Counted from the first letter of the stretch, positions 33,523 through 41,972 are shown. The stretch is 64,000 nucleotides of DNA from Variovorax paradoxus (GCF_902712855.1 NZ_LR743507.1:916001-980000), one strand, 5' to 3'. Translations and numbers: made by a program. Notes: generated by a model not told the origin, from the letters alone.

Positions 33523-34739
33523 CTTCCGATACCGTTGCCTTCTTTCCCGCGCAGCGCGTGCGCGCCATCGGCGTCTCGGAGATCCTGCGCATCACCGACC
33601 ACGCCAATGCGCTCAAGCGCGCCGGCCGCCCGGTGATCGTGCTGGGCGCGGGCGAGCCCGACTTCGACACGCCGCAGAACGTGCGCGAGGCGGCGGTGCG
33701 TGCCATCGAACGCGGCGACACGCGCTACACGGTGCTCGACGGCAGCCCGGCGATGAAGGCGGCGGTGCAGCTCAAGTTCAGGCGCGACAACGCGCTGGAC
33801 TTCGCGCCCGACGAGATCAGCGTGAGCGCGGGCGCCAAGCAGGTGATCTTCAATGCGCTGATGGCCAGCCTGAACCCCGGCGACGAGGTGATCCTGCCCG
33901 CGCCGTACTGGACCTCGTACGCCGACATCGTGCAGGTCTGCGGCGGCGTGCCGGTGAGCGTGCCCTGCACCGAGGCCAACGGCTTCCGGCTCGATGCCGG
34001 GCAGCTCGAGGCGGCCATCACGCCGCGCACGCGCTGGCTGTTCGTCAACTCGCCGTCCAACCCGAGCGGCGCGGCCTACAGCGCGGCGCAGCTGCAGCCG
34101 CTGTGCGAGGTGCTGCTGCGGCACCCGCAGGTGTGGGTGCTGGCGGACGACATCTACGAGCACATTCTTTACGACGGCCTGGCGTTCGCCACGCCCGTGG
34201 CGGTGGAGCCGCGCCTGCGCGAACGCACGCTGACCGTCAACGGCGTGTCGAAGGCCTATGCCATGACCGGCTGGCGCGTGGGCTACGGCGCGGGTCCGCG
34301 TGCGCTCATCGCGGCCATGGCAGTGGTGCAGAGCCAGACCACCTCGTGTCCCTCGTCGGTCAGCCAGGCCGCGGCCATCGAGGCACTGACCGGGCCGCAG
34401 GACATCGTGGCCGAGCGGTGCGCCGATTTCCAGGCGCGGCGCGACTTCGTGGTGGCCGCGCTGAACCGCGCGCCGGGCCTGAACTGCCGCGTGCCCGAGG
34501 GGGCGTTCTATACCTTTGCCAGCTGCGCCGGCGTGCTCGGCAGGCGCACGCGCGGCGGCATGCTGCTGCACAGCGACAGCGACTTCTGCCGCTACCTGCT
34601 GCAGGACTTCGAGGTCGCGGTGGTGCCGGGCAGCGTGTTCGGGCTGGCGCCGTACTTCCGGATTTCGTATGCGACGTCGATGGCGCAGCTGGAAGAGGCG
34701 TGCAAGCGCATCGTGGCCGCGTGCGAAGCCCTCGAATGA
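33519..34739 (+). CDS. PLP-dependent class I aminotransferase (aspartate/arginine aminotransferase type)
   Basis: 406 aa starting at GTG 33519, overlapping the previous stop (GTGA). Fold-type I markers are VLGAGEPDFDTPQNV, ISVSAGAKQVIFNAL, NSPSNPSG, and PLP-binding Lys245 in VNGVSKAYAMTGWR. It transfers an amino group from an amino acid to a 2-oxo acid. Coupling to a binding protein and a TPP enzyme resembles the AruH/AruI arginine transaminase pathway of Pseudomonas, but substrate specificity cannot be read from sequence. Confidence 0.85.
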   Translation: MTSDTVAFFPAQRVRAIGVSEILRITDHANALKRAGRPVIVLGAGEPDFDTPQNVREAAVRAIERGDTRYTVLDGSPAMKAAVQLKFRRDNALDFAPDEISVSAGAKQVIFNALMASLNPGDEVILPAPYWTSYADIVQVCGGVPVSVPCTEANGFRLDAGQLEAAITPRTRWLFVNSPSNPSGAAYSAAQLQPLCEVLLRHPQVWVLADDIYEHILYDGLAFATPVAVEPRLRERTLTVNGVSKAYAMTGWRVGYGAGPRALIAAMAVVQSQTTSCPSSVSQAAAIEALTGPQDIVAERCADFQARRDFVVAALNRAPGLNCRVPEGAFYTFASCAGVLGRRTRGGMLLHSDSDFCRYLLQDFEVAVVPGSVFGLAPYFRISYATSMAQLEEACKRIVAACEALE

Positions 34740-34748
34740 CTTTGACTT

Positions 34749-34856
34749 TCTCCTCCCCGCTGGGGAGGGCAGGGTGGGGGCAGGCGGCCTGGCAATTGCT
34801 GTCGGCCTGACCAACGCCGCTTGCCCCCATCCCGGCCTTCCCCAAAGGGGAAGGAG
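34749..34856. repeat. REP/BIME-like pair between aminotransferase and TPP-enzyme genes
   Basis: Unit 1 CTCCTCCCC-GCT-GGGGAGGGCAGGG; unit 2 CCCCCATCCCGG with CCTTCCCC-AAA-GGGGAAGG. Same family and same facing arrangement as the pair at 23845-23942. Confidence 0.75.
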
Positions 34857-34890
34857 CAATACCCCATACCTTCAGCCCATTGGAACAAGC

Positions 34891-36564
34891 ATGACCTCAC
34901 CCCGCACCGGCGGCCAGATCCTGGTCGACCAGCTCATCACCCACGGCGTCAGGCAGCTCTTCTGCGTGCCCGGCGAAAGCTTTCTTGCGGTGCTCGACGC
35001 GCTGCACGACGCATCGATCGACGTGACCGTGTGCCGCCAGGAAGGCGGCGCCACGATGATGGCCGAGGCGCAAGGCAAGCTCACCGGCAGGCCCGGCGTG
35101 TGCTTCGTCACGCGCGGCCCCGGCGCCACCAATGCGGCGGCGGGCGTGCACATCGCGCACCAGGACTCGACGCCGCTGCTGCTGTTCGTGGGCCAGGTCG
35201 CGCGCGACGCGCTGGGCCGCGAGGCCTTCCAGGAGCTGGACTACGGCGCGGTGTTCGGCACCATGGCCAAGTGGGTGGTGCAGATCGACGACCCCGCGCG
35301 CGTGCCGGAGCTGGTGTCGCGCGCCTTCCACGTCGCGACCTCGGGCCGCCCCGGCCCGGTGGTGATCGCGCTGCCCGAGGACATGCTGACCGAGGCCGCC
35401 ACGGTGGCCGATGCGCTGCCCTACGCCGTCACCGAAACCCATCCCGGCGCGGCACAGATCGCCGAGCTGCAGCAGCGGCTGTCGCAGGCGCAGCGGCCGG
35501 TCGTGATCCTGGGCGGCAGCCGCTGGTCGGAGAAGGCCACGCAGCAGTTCGCGGACTTCGCGGCCGCGTATTCGCTGCCGGTGTATTGCTCGTTCCGCCG
35601 CCAGATGTTGATGTCGGCCGAACACCCCAGCTATGCCGGCGACCTGGGCCTGGGCGGCAATCCGCGCATGCTCGAGCGCATCCGCAATGCCGACCTGGTG
35701 CTGCTGGTGGGCGGGCGGCTGTCGGAAGTGCCGTCTCAGGGCTACGAGCTGCTGGCGATTCCGCAGCCGAAGCAGCAACTGGTGCACGTGCATGCCGACG
35801 CCGACGAACTCGGCAAGCTGTACCGACCGGCGCAGGGCATCCATGCCACGCCGCAGGCGTTCGCCGAGGCGGTGGCTGCGCTTCGGCCCGCGTCGACGCC
35901 CGCGTGGGAGGCCGAGAGCAAGACCGCGCGCGAAGACTTCCTGCGCTGGAGCGACCCGGCGCCCATCCGCATTCCCGGCCCGCTGCAGATGGGCGAGGTC
36001 ATGCAGCACCTGCGCGAGGTGCTGCCCGCCGACACCATCTTCTGCAACGGCGCGGGCAACTTCGCCACCTGGGTGCACCGCTTCTGGCCGTTCCGCGCGT
36101 TCGCCAGCCAGTTGGCGCCCACGAGCGGTTCGATGGGCTACGGCCTGCCGGCCGGCGTGGGCGCCAAGCGGCTGTGGCCGCAGCGCGAGGTGGTGGTGTT
36201 CGCCGGCGACGGCGACTTCATGATGCACGGCCAGGAGTTCGCCACCGCGGTGCAGTACGGCCTGCCGATCATCGTGGTGCTGCTCGACAACGCCATGTAC
36301 GGCACCATCCGCATGCACCAGGAAAAGCACTACCCCGGCCGCATCAGCGCCACGCAGCTCAGGAACCCCGACTTCCGCGGCTATGCCGAGGTGTTCGGCG
36401 GCCACGGCGAGCGCGTGACGAGCACGGAAGAGTTCGGCCCCGCGCTGGCCCGCGCGCGTGCCAGCGGCAAGCCGGCGATCCTGCATTGCCTGCTGGACCC
36501 CGAAGCCATCACGCCGGGCAGCACGCTGCAGTCGATCCGCAAGGCCGCACTTGCCGTGAGCTGA
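34891..36564 (+). CDS. thiamine-diphosphate enzyme, 2-oxo acid decarboxylase / acetolactate synthase-like (AruI-like?)
   Basis: 557 aa with the three TPP domains. The N-terminal one has catalytic Glu51 (VCRQEGGATMMAEAQG) and VTRGPGATNAAAGVHIA; the middle domain ends VHVHADADELGKLY; the C-terminal TPP motif is GDGDFMMHGQEF..LLDNAMYGTIR. It lacks a small-subunit gene, and its context is an aminotransferase and an aldehyde dehydrogenase, so decarboxylation of a 2-oxo acid (as by 2-ketoarginine decarboxylase AruI) fits better than branched-chain amino acid synthesis. That specificity is inference. Confidence 0.78.
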   Translation: MTSPRTGGQILVDQLITHGVRQLFCVPGESFLAVLDALHDASIDVTVCRQEGGATMMAEAQGKLTGRPGVCFVTRGPGATNAAAGVHIAHQDSTPLLLFVGQVARDALGREAFQELDYGAVFGTMAKWVVQIDDPARVPELVSRAFHVATSGRPGPVVIALPEDMLTEAATVADALPYAVTETHPGAAQIAELQQRLSQAQRPVVILGGSRWSEKATQQFADFAAAYSLPVYCSFRRQMLMSAEHPSYAGDLGLGGNPRMLERIRNADLVLLVGGRLSEVPSQGYELLAIPQPKQQLVHVHADADELGKLYRPAQGIHATPQAFAEAVAALRPASTPAWEAESKTAREDFLRWSDPAPIRIPGPLQMGEVMQHLREVLPADTIFCNGAGNFATWVHRFWPFRAFASQLAPTSGSMGYGLPAGVGAKRLWPQREVVVFAGDGDFMMHGQEFATAVQYGLPIIVVLLDNAMYGTIRMHQEKHYPGRISATQLRNPDFRGYAEVFGGHGERVTSTEEFGPALARARASGKPAILHCLLDPEAITPGSTLQSIRKAALAVS

Positions 36565-36570
36565 GCACTT

Positions 36571-36657
36571 CCCCAGGCTTCGCGCACTTCGTTTCGCTTC
36601 GCCCCCCCCTCGCCGGGGGCGACACCTGCGGCCCGGCGACGCCGGTTCCGCGGTGTC
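36571..36657 (+). repeat. stop-codon-adjacent structured repeat, copy 3
   Basis: Begins CCCCAGGCTTCGCGCACTTC 6 nt after the TPP-enzyme stop; has a C-run/G-run stem and ends GGTTCCGCGGTGTC. It lies between that gene and the convergent small gene at 36680. Confidence 0.85.
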
Positions 36658-36679
36658 CCGCGAACTGGTTGGCAGCCCT

Positions 36680-36982
36680 TCAGCGCAGGCCGCCGACGTA
36701 GCGCGGCGGCGGCGAGGGCGGCTGCCCGTCCGGCTGCCGCGCCGCCAGCCGCGCGGCGCGTGCCAGCGGCTCCATCGCCTGCTCGAGCCGCGTGGCGAGC
36801 TGGTAGAGCTCCTCGTCCTTCGTGTCCGCCGCGTGCGCCCGCGTCATGCGCACGATCTCGGTGGCGTACTCGGCGTTGGTCGCCATCCATTCGGTGTCGG
36901 TCACGCGCCCGTGCTTGCGCCGCAGCGCCACATGAAGGCGGGCGGCGAGGGCGATGCGTTCGCTTTCGGACATGGATGGCAT
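36680..36982 (-). CDS. uncharacterised 100-aa protein downstream of amt
   Basis: 100 aa from the ATG at 36982, predicted mostly helical (ALAARLHVALRRKHGRVTDT; later YQLATRLEQAMEPLARAARL), with a Pro-rich tail ending YVGGLR. I do not recognise it. It follows the ammonium transporter by 26 nt on the same strand, the place where glnK often sits next to amt, yet it has no PII signature. Cotranscription with amt under nitrogen control is inferred. Confidence 0.65.
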   Translation of the reverse strand: MPSMSESERIALAARLHVALRRKHGRVTDTEWMATNAEYATEIVRMTRAHAADTKDEELYQLATRLEQAMEPLARAARLAARQPDGQPPSPPPRYVGGLR

Positions 36983-37008
36983 GGCGTCTCCCTGTGACTT
37001 GTGGCCGG

Positions 37009-38244
37009 TCAGCCTCCCTGGTGTTCCCGATGCTGAGCAAGATCGAGGCCCAGTTGCTCGCCGTTGGCGTCGACGCGCAGTCCGACCAGCACATGCACCA
37101 GCCAGAGCACCACCGCCGTGCCCGTGGCGCTGTAGATCGCCACGCTGCCCACCGCGATGGCCTGGGTCAGGACGTCGCCCGTGGCGCCCGAGATGCGCGC
37201 ATCGGCGAACACGCCCGTGAGCAGGGCGCCCACGATGCCGCCGACGCCGTGCACGCCGAACACGTCGAGCGAGTCGTCCGCGCCCAGCAGATGCTTGAGG
37301 CCGGTGGCGCCCCAGTAGCAGGCCAGTCCGGCGATGGCGCCGATGGCCAGCGCCGCCGGCGGCGCGACGAAGCCGGCCGCCGGCGTGATCGCCACCAGCC
37401 CGGCCACCAGGCCCGAGCACAGGCCCAGCAGCGAGGGGCTTCGCCGCACGATCCACTCGCCCGCCATCCAGCTCATGGCGCCCGCGGCTGCGGCGATGTG
37501 CGTCACCAGCATGGCCAGGCCGGCGCGCCCGTCGGCCGCGACCGCGGAGCCGGCATTGAAGCCGAACCACCCGACCCACAGCAGGCCCGCGCCCATCATC
37601 GTGAACGCCAGGCTGTACGGCTCGAAGGCCTCGCGCCCGTAGCCCTTGCGGGGGCCCAGTGCGTAGGCGCACACCAGGCCCGCGATGCCGGCGTTGACGT
37701 GCACCACCGAGCCGCCCGCGAAGTCGAGCGCGCCCATCTGCGCGAGCCAGCCGCCCGGCTCCCACACCCAGTGCGCGACCGGCGCGTAGACCAGCACGCT
37801 CCACAGCAGCGCGAACCACAGCACCGCCGAGAAGCGCATCCGCTCGACGAAGGCGCCCAGCACCAGCGCGGTGGTGATGATCGCGAAGCTCAGCTGGAAC
37901 ATCGCGTAGACCGATTCGGGCACGTTGGGCGCCACATGGCTCACCGCCACCTGGCCCGCGTCCTTCAGGTACTCGAAGCCCGAGAAGCCCCAGCGCGCAA
38001 GTCCGCCCAGCCAGGGCCAGCCGGGCGTGAAGGCCAGCGAATAGCCCAGCGCGAACCACGTCAGCGACACGACCGCCGCGACAGCCACCACGGCGGCCAT
38101 GGTGGCCAGCACGTTCTTGCGCCGCACCATGCCTGCGTAGAAGAGCGCGATGCCGGGCAGCGTCATCAGCAGCACCAGCGCGGTCGAGGTCATCATCCAG
38201 GCGGTGTCTGCCGCACTGATGGAGGCTTGTGGAGCCAGGGCCAT
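37009..38244 (-). CDS. amt: ammonium transporter
   Basis: 411 aa with 11 expected membrane helices. Amt features: ADTAWMMTSTALVLLMTLPG (N-terminal, pore Trp/Ser region), GSVVHVNAGIAGLVCAYALG with the conserved pore His, and VHGVGGIVGALLTGVF with the second pore His. It moves ammonium across the inner membrane. Upstream lie a sigma-54 -24/-12 promoter (38282-38297) and an NtrC-type site (38371-38387), so expression should rise on nitrogen limitation. The start is the ATG at 38244. Confidence 0.92.
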   Translation of the reverse strand: MALAPQASISAADTAWMMTSTALVLLMTLPGIALFYAGMVRRKNVLATMAAVVAVAAVVSLTWFALGYSLAFTPGWPWLGGLARWGFSGFEYLKDAGQVAVSHVAPNVPESVYAMFQLSFAIITTALVLGAFVERMRFSAVLWFALLWSVLVYAPVAHWVWEPGGWLAQMGALDFAGGSVVHVNAGIAGLVCAYALGPRKGYGREAFEPYSLAFTMMGAGLLWVGWFGFNAGSAVAADGRAGLAMLVTHIAAAAGAMSWMAGEWIVRRSPSLLGLCSGLVAGLVAITPAAGFVAPPAALAIGAIAGLACYWGATGLKHLLGADDSLDVFGVHGVGGIVGALLTGVFADARISGATGDVLTQAIAVGSVAIYSATGTAVVLWLVHVLVGLRVDANGEQLGLDLAQHREHQGG

Positions 38245-38281
38245 GGCCGTCGTCTTCTTCGAGTTGTGGTGTGGTCTTGCC

Positions 38282-38297
38282 TGCACGAGTCATGCCA
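38282..38297 (-). promoter_or_regulatory. sigma-54 promoter for amt
   Basis: On the minus strand TGGCATGACTCGTGCA: GG and GC are separated by exactly 10 nt, as in the -24/-12 consensus. This predicts a 5' leader of about 28 nt before the ATG at 38244. Confidence 0.72.
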
Positions 38298-38370
38298 TGC
38301 AGGTAACGCGCCGAAACACTTTGGTTCACCAAATTGGCGATCGACGTAAGGCAAAGCGGGTAATTCCCAA

Positions 38371-38387
38371 TGCACTGACGCGGTGCA
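38371..38387. promoter_or_regulatory. NtrC-type enhancer site
   Basis: TGCACT-GACGC-GGTGCA matches the NtrC consensus TGCACC-N5-GGTGCA at 11 of 12 positions, about 75-90 bp upstream of the sigma-54 promoter. A second dyad, TTTGGT-TC-ACCAAA (38320-38333), lies between them. Confidence 0.7.
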
Positions 38388-38513
38388 CGCCCTAAAGTCT
38401 GCCCACTCGCGAACGGGCCCTGCTCGTACTGCCGAGGGTCCGAGGAGACAAATTCCCAAGCAACAACAAAAATTCTTCAAAGGCTCCGTACGAGATGCCT
38501 GGTCAGAACTTGG
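38388..38513 (+). other. non-coding interval upstream of a terminator; possible leader or small RNA
   Basis: No convincing gene is seen between the NtrC site and the terminator at 38514. The stretch includes GAGGAGACAAATTCC and an A-rich run followed by CAAAGGCTCCGTACGAGATG. One frame stays open across it (to 38736), but its codon use is poor and it would read through the terminator. A short transcript ending at 38541 is possible; no promoter is convincing. Confidence 0.3.
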
Positions 38514-38541
38514 AAGGCGCCGCTGGTCGGCGCCTTTTTTT
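38514..38541 (+). terminator. strong intrinsic terminator in the amt/TSUP intergenic region
   Basis: AAGGCGCC-GCTGGTC-GGCGCC followed by seven T. No annotated plus-strand gene ends just before it. About 80 bp further on is GCTACTCTTTTGATAGC (38620-38636), a short imperfect palindrome near the start of the next gene. Confidence 0.7.
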
Positions 38542-38660
38542 ATGCCCGCACACCCAGCGTCGGGCCTTGTTTTCCTCCAGAAAAAACCCCTTCTTTCGCT
38601 TGCCGCATCTGCGCATGAAGCTACTCTTTTGATAGCGACCGAGGTGCGACAATCGCCGCC

Positions 38661-39419
38661 ATGGAAATGCTGGTGGTCACGGGTGCCTCGCTGCTCGCGG
38701 GTTTTGTCGATTCGATCGTGGGCGGGGGCGGTTTGATCCTGGTGCCGGCCCTGTTCGCCGTTTTTCCGGGCGCGCCGCCCGCGACCTTGCTGGGCACCAA
38801 CAAGAGCGCGTCCATCTGGGGCACCGCAGCGGCCGCAGCCCAGTTCAGCCAGCGCGTGCAGATGCGCTGGGGCGCCCTGTGGCCGGCCGCGCTGCTCGGT
38901 TTCGTCGGCGCCATGCTCGGCGCGTGGGCCGTCACGCTGTTCCCCGGCGATTTCCTGCGCCGGGCGCTCCCCGTCATCCTGCTGGGCGTGCTGCTCTATA
39001 CCCTGGCGCGCAAGGACATGGGTCGGCTGCACGCGCCGCGCTTCACCGGCCGCGCCGAAACGGCGGCCGCCTGCACCATCGGCCTGTCGATCGGGCTGTA
39101 CGACGGCTTCTTCGGGCCGGGCGCCGGCAGCTTCCTCGTGTTCCTGTTCGTGCGCTGGATGGGCTACGACTTCCTCAACGCCTCGGCCTCCGCCAAGATC
39201 ATCAACACCCTCACGAACGGCGCCGCCCTCATCCTGCTCGCCGCCAAGGGCCACGTCTGGTGGCACTACGGCCTCGTGATGGCGGTGGCCAACGTGGCCG
39301 GCAGCCTGCTGGGCACCCGCGTGGCGCTCAAGCACGGCGCCGGCTTCGTGCGCGTCGTGTTCATCGTCGTCGTGAGCGCCCTGATCCTCAAGACCGCCTA
39401 CGACGCGTTCCTCAAATGA
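38661..39419 (+). CDS. TSUP (TauE/SafE) family membrane transporter
   Basis: 252 aa with about eight hydrophobic helices. The start matches the family pattern: LAGFVDSIVGGGGLILVPAL, then LLGTNKSASIWGTAAAAAQF, and in the second half FFGPGAGSFLVFLFVRWMGY with NASASAKIINT. TSUP proteins are thought to export sulfur-containing organic anions or sulfite. A terminator follows directly (39422-39450). The neighbours give no clue to the substrate. Confidence 0.87.
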   Translation: MEMLVVTGASLLAGFVDSIVGGGGLILVPALFAVFPGAPPATLLGTNKSASIWGTAAAAAQFSQRVQMRWGALWPAALLGFVGAMLGAWAVTLFPGDFLRRALPVILLGVLLYTLARKDMGRLHAPRFTGRAETAAACTIGLSIGLYDGFFGPGAGSFLVFLFVRWMGYDFLNASASAKIINTLTNGAALILLAAKGHVWWHYGLVMAVANVAGSLLGTRVALKHGAGFVRVVFIVVVSALILKTAYDAFLK

Positions 39420-39421
39420 GA

Positions 39422-39450
39422 AAGCCCCTGGCGCAGGTGCGCAGGGGCTT
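39422..39450 (+). terminator. intrinsic terminator after the TSUP gene
   Basis: AAGCCCCTG and CAGGGGCTT arms with an 11-nt loop, followed by CTT, 2 nt after the TGA at 39417-39419. Confidence 0.7.
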
Positions 39451-39457
39451 CTTCACG

Positions 39458-39831
39458 AAAACACCGCAGAACCGGCTCTGCAACAACGCCGGCAGGGGAC
39501 AGGCGAGCGCACGAACTGCGCGAAGCCCGGGGCCGAGCCAGGAACACCGAGGAGCCGGCTCTGCCGGGCCTCAGGTGTTGCCCCCGGCAGGGGGAAGGAG
39601 TAGCGACACGAAGTGCGCGATCCTGGGGGCGAGCCGTGAACACCGCGGAACCGGCTTTGCCGGGCCGCAGGTGTTGCCCCCGGTAGGGGGAAGGAGAAGC
39701 GGACACGAAGTGCCGCGCATCCTGGGGGCGAGCCAGAAACACCGCGGAACCGGCTTCGCCGGGCCGCAGGTGTTGCCCCCGGTAGGGGGAAGGAGCAGCG
39801 ACACGAAGTGCGCGAATCCTGGGGGCGAGCC
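39458..39831 (-). repeat. array of four stop-codon-adjacent repeat units
   Basis: Four head-to-tail units begin at about 39458 (degenerate), 39543, 39639 and 39738; the last two intervals are 96 and 99 bp. On the minus strand the first unit starts CCCCCAGG 6 nt after the tctA stop. Each full unit has CCCCCGGTAGGGGG, GCGACACGAAGTGCGC-like and CCGGC..GCCGG stems. The array fills almost all of the 412 bp between the convergent TSUP and tctA genes. Confidence 0.88.
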
Positions 39832-41343
39832 TTATTCTTCGACGAAGGCTTCCTCGCGCTTGGCCTTGATCGCCGGCAGCAGCACGATGCCCAGCAGCAT
39901 CGCCGCGGCCACCAGCAGCCCGGCCGACAGCGGACGCGTGATGAACACGCTCCACGCGCCGCGCGACAGCAGCAGCGCACGCCGCAGGTTCTCTTCCATC
40001 ATCGGCCCGAGGATGAAGCCCAGCAGCAGCGGGGCCGGCTCGGTGCGCAGCTTCAGGAACAGGTAGCCGATGAAGCCGAAGATCGCGACCATCCACACGT
40101 CGAACGTGTTGTTGTTGGTCGAGTACACGCCGATGGCGCAGAACAGCACGATCGCCGGGAACAGGAACTTGTAGGGCACCGTCAGCAGCTTGATCCACAT
40201 GCCGATCAGCGGCAGGTTCAGGATGATCAGCATCGCGTTGCCGATCCACATCGAGGCGATCAGGCCCCAGAACAGCTCGGGGTTGCTGGTCATGACCTGC
40301 GGACCCGGCTGGATGTTGTGGATCGTCATCGCGCCCACCATCAGCGCCATCACGGCGTTGGGCGGGATGCCCAGCGTCAGGAGCGGAATGAAGGAGGTCT
40401 GCGCGCCGGCGTTGTTGGCCGACTCGGGCGAGGCCACGCCGCGGATGTTGCCCTTGCCGAAGGCGATTTCGCCGGGGCGCATCTTGATCTTCTTCTCCAG
40501 CGCGTAGGCCGCGAAGGCCGCCAGCAGCGCACCGCCGCCGGGCAGGATGCCCAGTGCCGAACCCAGCGCCGTGCCGCGCAGCACCGCGGGCGTCATGCGC
40601 TTGAAGTCGTCCTTGGTGGGCCACAGGCCCTTGACCTTGTGCGTGAAGACCTCGCGCTCGTCGTCGGGCTGCGAGAGGTTGCCGATGATTTCGCCGTAGC
40701 CGAACACGCCCATGGCGATCACCACGAAGCCGATGCCGTCGGTCAGCTCGGGAATGTCGAAGCTGTAGCGCGCCACGCCCGAGTTCACGTCCGTGCCCAC
40801 GATGCCCAGCAGCAGGCCGAGCACGATCATGGCCACCGCCTTCACCAGCGAGCCCGAGGCCAGCACGACGGCGCCGATGAGGCCCAGCACCATCAGCGAG
40901 AAGTACTCGGCCGGGCCGAACTTGAAGGCCAGCTCGGTCAGCGGCGGCGCGAAGGCGGCCAGGATCAGCGTGCCCACGCAGCCGGCGAAGAACGAGCCCA
41001 GCCCCGCGGCGGCCAGGGCCGGGCCTGCGCGGCCCTGCCTTGCCATCTGGTAGCCGTCGATGCAGGTGACCACCGAGGACGACTCCCCGGGCAGGTTGAC
41101 CAGGATGGCCGTGGTGGAGCCGCCGTACTGCGCGCCGTAGTAGATGCCGGCCAGCATGATGAGTGCCGACACGGGCGGCAGCGCATACGTGGCCGGAAGC
41201 AGCATCGCGATGGTCGCGACCGGGCCGATGCCCGGCAGCACGCCGATCAGCGTGCCCAGGATGCAGCCGATCAGGCAGTACAGCAGGTTGGTGAAGGTGA
41301 ACGCGACGCCGAAGCCGGTCGCGAGGTTGTGGAACAGTTCCAT
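39832..41343 (-). CDS. tctA: tripartite tricarboxylate transporter, large membrane subunit
   Basis: 503 aa with about 12 membrane helices and the TctA signatures GVLPGIGPVATIAMLLP, YGGSTTAILVNLPGESSSVVT and, later, GILPGGGALLAAF. It imports citrate or other organic anions with a periplasmic TctC partner by Na+ or proton coupling. It follows tctB by 13 nt. No tctC is in the window; many Comamonadaceae encode numerous unlinked TctC (Bug) receptors. Confidence 0.92.
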   Translation of the reverse strand: MELFHNLATGFGVAFTFTNLLYCLIGCILGTLIGVLPGIGPVATIAMLLPATYALPPVSALIMLAGIYYGAQYGGSTTAILVNLPGESSSVVTCIDGYQMARQGRAGPALAAAGLGSFFAGCVGTLILAAFAPPLTELAFKFGPAEYFSLMVLGLIGAVVLASGSLVKAVAMIVLGLLLGIVGTDVNSGVARYSFDIPELTDGIGFVVIAMGVFGYGEIIGNLSQPDDEREVFTHKVKGLWPTKDDFKRMTPAVLRGTALGSALGILPGGGALLAAFAAYALEKKIKMRPGEIAFGKGNIRGVASPESANNAGAQTSFIPLLTLGIPPNAVMALMVGAMTIHNIQPGPQVMTSNPELFWGLIASMWIGNAMLIILNLPLIGMWIKLLTVPYKFLFPAIVLFCAIGVYSTNNNTFDVWMVAIFGFIGYLFLKLRTEPAPLLLGFILGPMMEENLRRALLLSRGAWSVFITRPLSAGLLVAAAMLLGIVLLPAIKAKREEAFVEE

Positions 41344-41356
41344 GGCGGTGCGCTCC

Positions 41357-41845
41357 TCAACCCGAGATGAAGGTAGGCCAGACCTGGATCTGGAGCTTCA
41401 GCGCCCAGATGAAGGCCACGTAGCTGCCGGCCGCCAGGATGGTCGCCAGCACCAGCACGTCGCGCAGCTTGAAGTGCTCGCCCGCCATGCTCGAGATGAT
41501 GGTGAGCGCGTAGATCGCGATGATCATTCCCATGGCCGGCAGCCCGACGCTGGGCAGTCCGCCGAGCAGCACGCCGAACGCCAGGTTGGCGCCGAGCACG
41601 AAGGCCAGCGGCTTCCAGGCCCACTTGCCGATCGGGTCGCCGTCGGTGGTCTCCACCACCATCGCCTGGAACATGATGATCGCGCCCAGGATGGCCAGCA
41701 GGATGCCGAGCATCAGCGGGAAGTAGCCGGGGCCCATGCGGGCCCCGTCGCCTATGGTGTAGGTGGTCGCGCCGATCGCGAACGCGCCGCCCACGGTGGT
41801 GAACATGACTCCTGAAAAGAAGTCCGCCTGACTCTTGATTCGCAT
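41357..41845 (-). CDS. tctB: tripartite tricarboxylate transporter, small membrane subunit
   Basis: 162 aa from the ATG at 41845, four membrane helices (about residues 10-30, 42-62, 82-110, 125-150), with the TctB-type GPGYFPLMLGILLAILGAII. It partners TctA encoded 13 nt downstream. The upstream 127 nt to the RRM-gene terminator should hold its promoter; I see no clear operator there. Confidence 0.88.
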   Translation of the reverse strand: MRIKSQADFFSGVMFTTVGGAFAIGATTYTIGDGARMGPGYFPLMLGILLAILGAIIMFQAMVVETTDGDPIGKWAWKPLAFVLGANLAFGVLLGGLPSVGLPAMGMIIAIYALTIISSMAGEHFKLRDVLVLATILAAGSYVAFIWALKLQIQVWPTFISG

Positions 41846-41972
41846 CTCTCGCCCCTCTTGGAATGGAGGAGTGAGGGTCGTTCTGCGGGCCTGACCGTTG
41901 GCTGACCGGTGCGCTACGGACAAATGCGTAGCGGCCGGGCAGGGTTCTCCCGATGCCGCGCGCCGGAAATGA

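Noticed and set aside
38383..38736. A 117-codon plus-strand frame before the TSUP gene
   Set aside because: It reads through a strong terminator and into the TSUP gene in another frame; no ribosome site or domain.
39458..39831. CRISPR-like array
   Set aside because: Units of about 97 bp follow each other directly with no unique spacers, and single copies occur at other gene ends.
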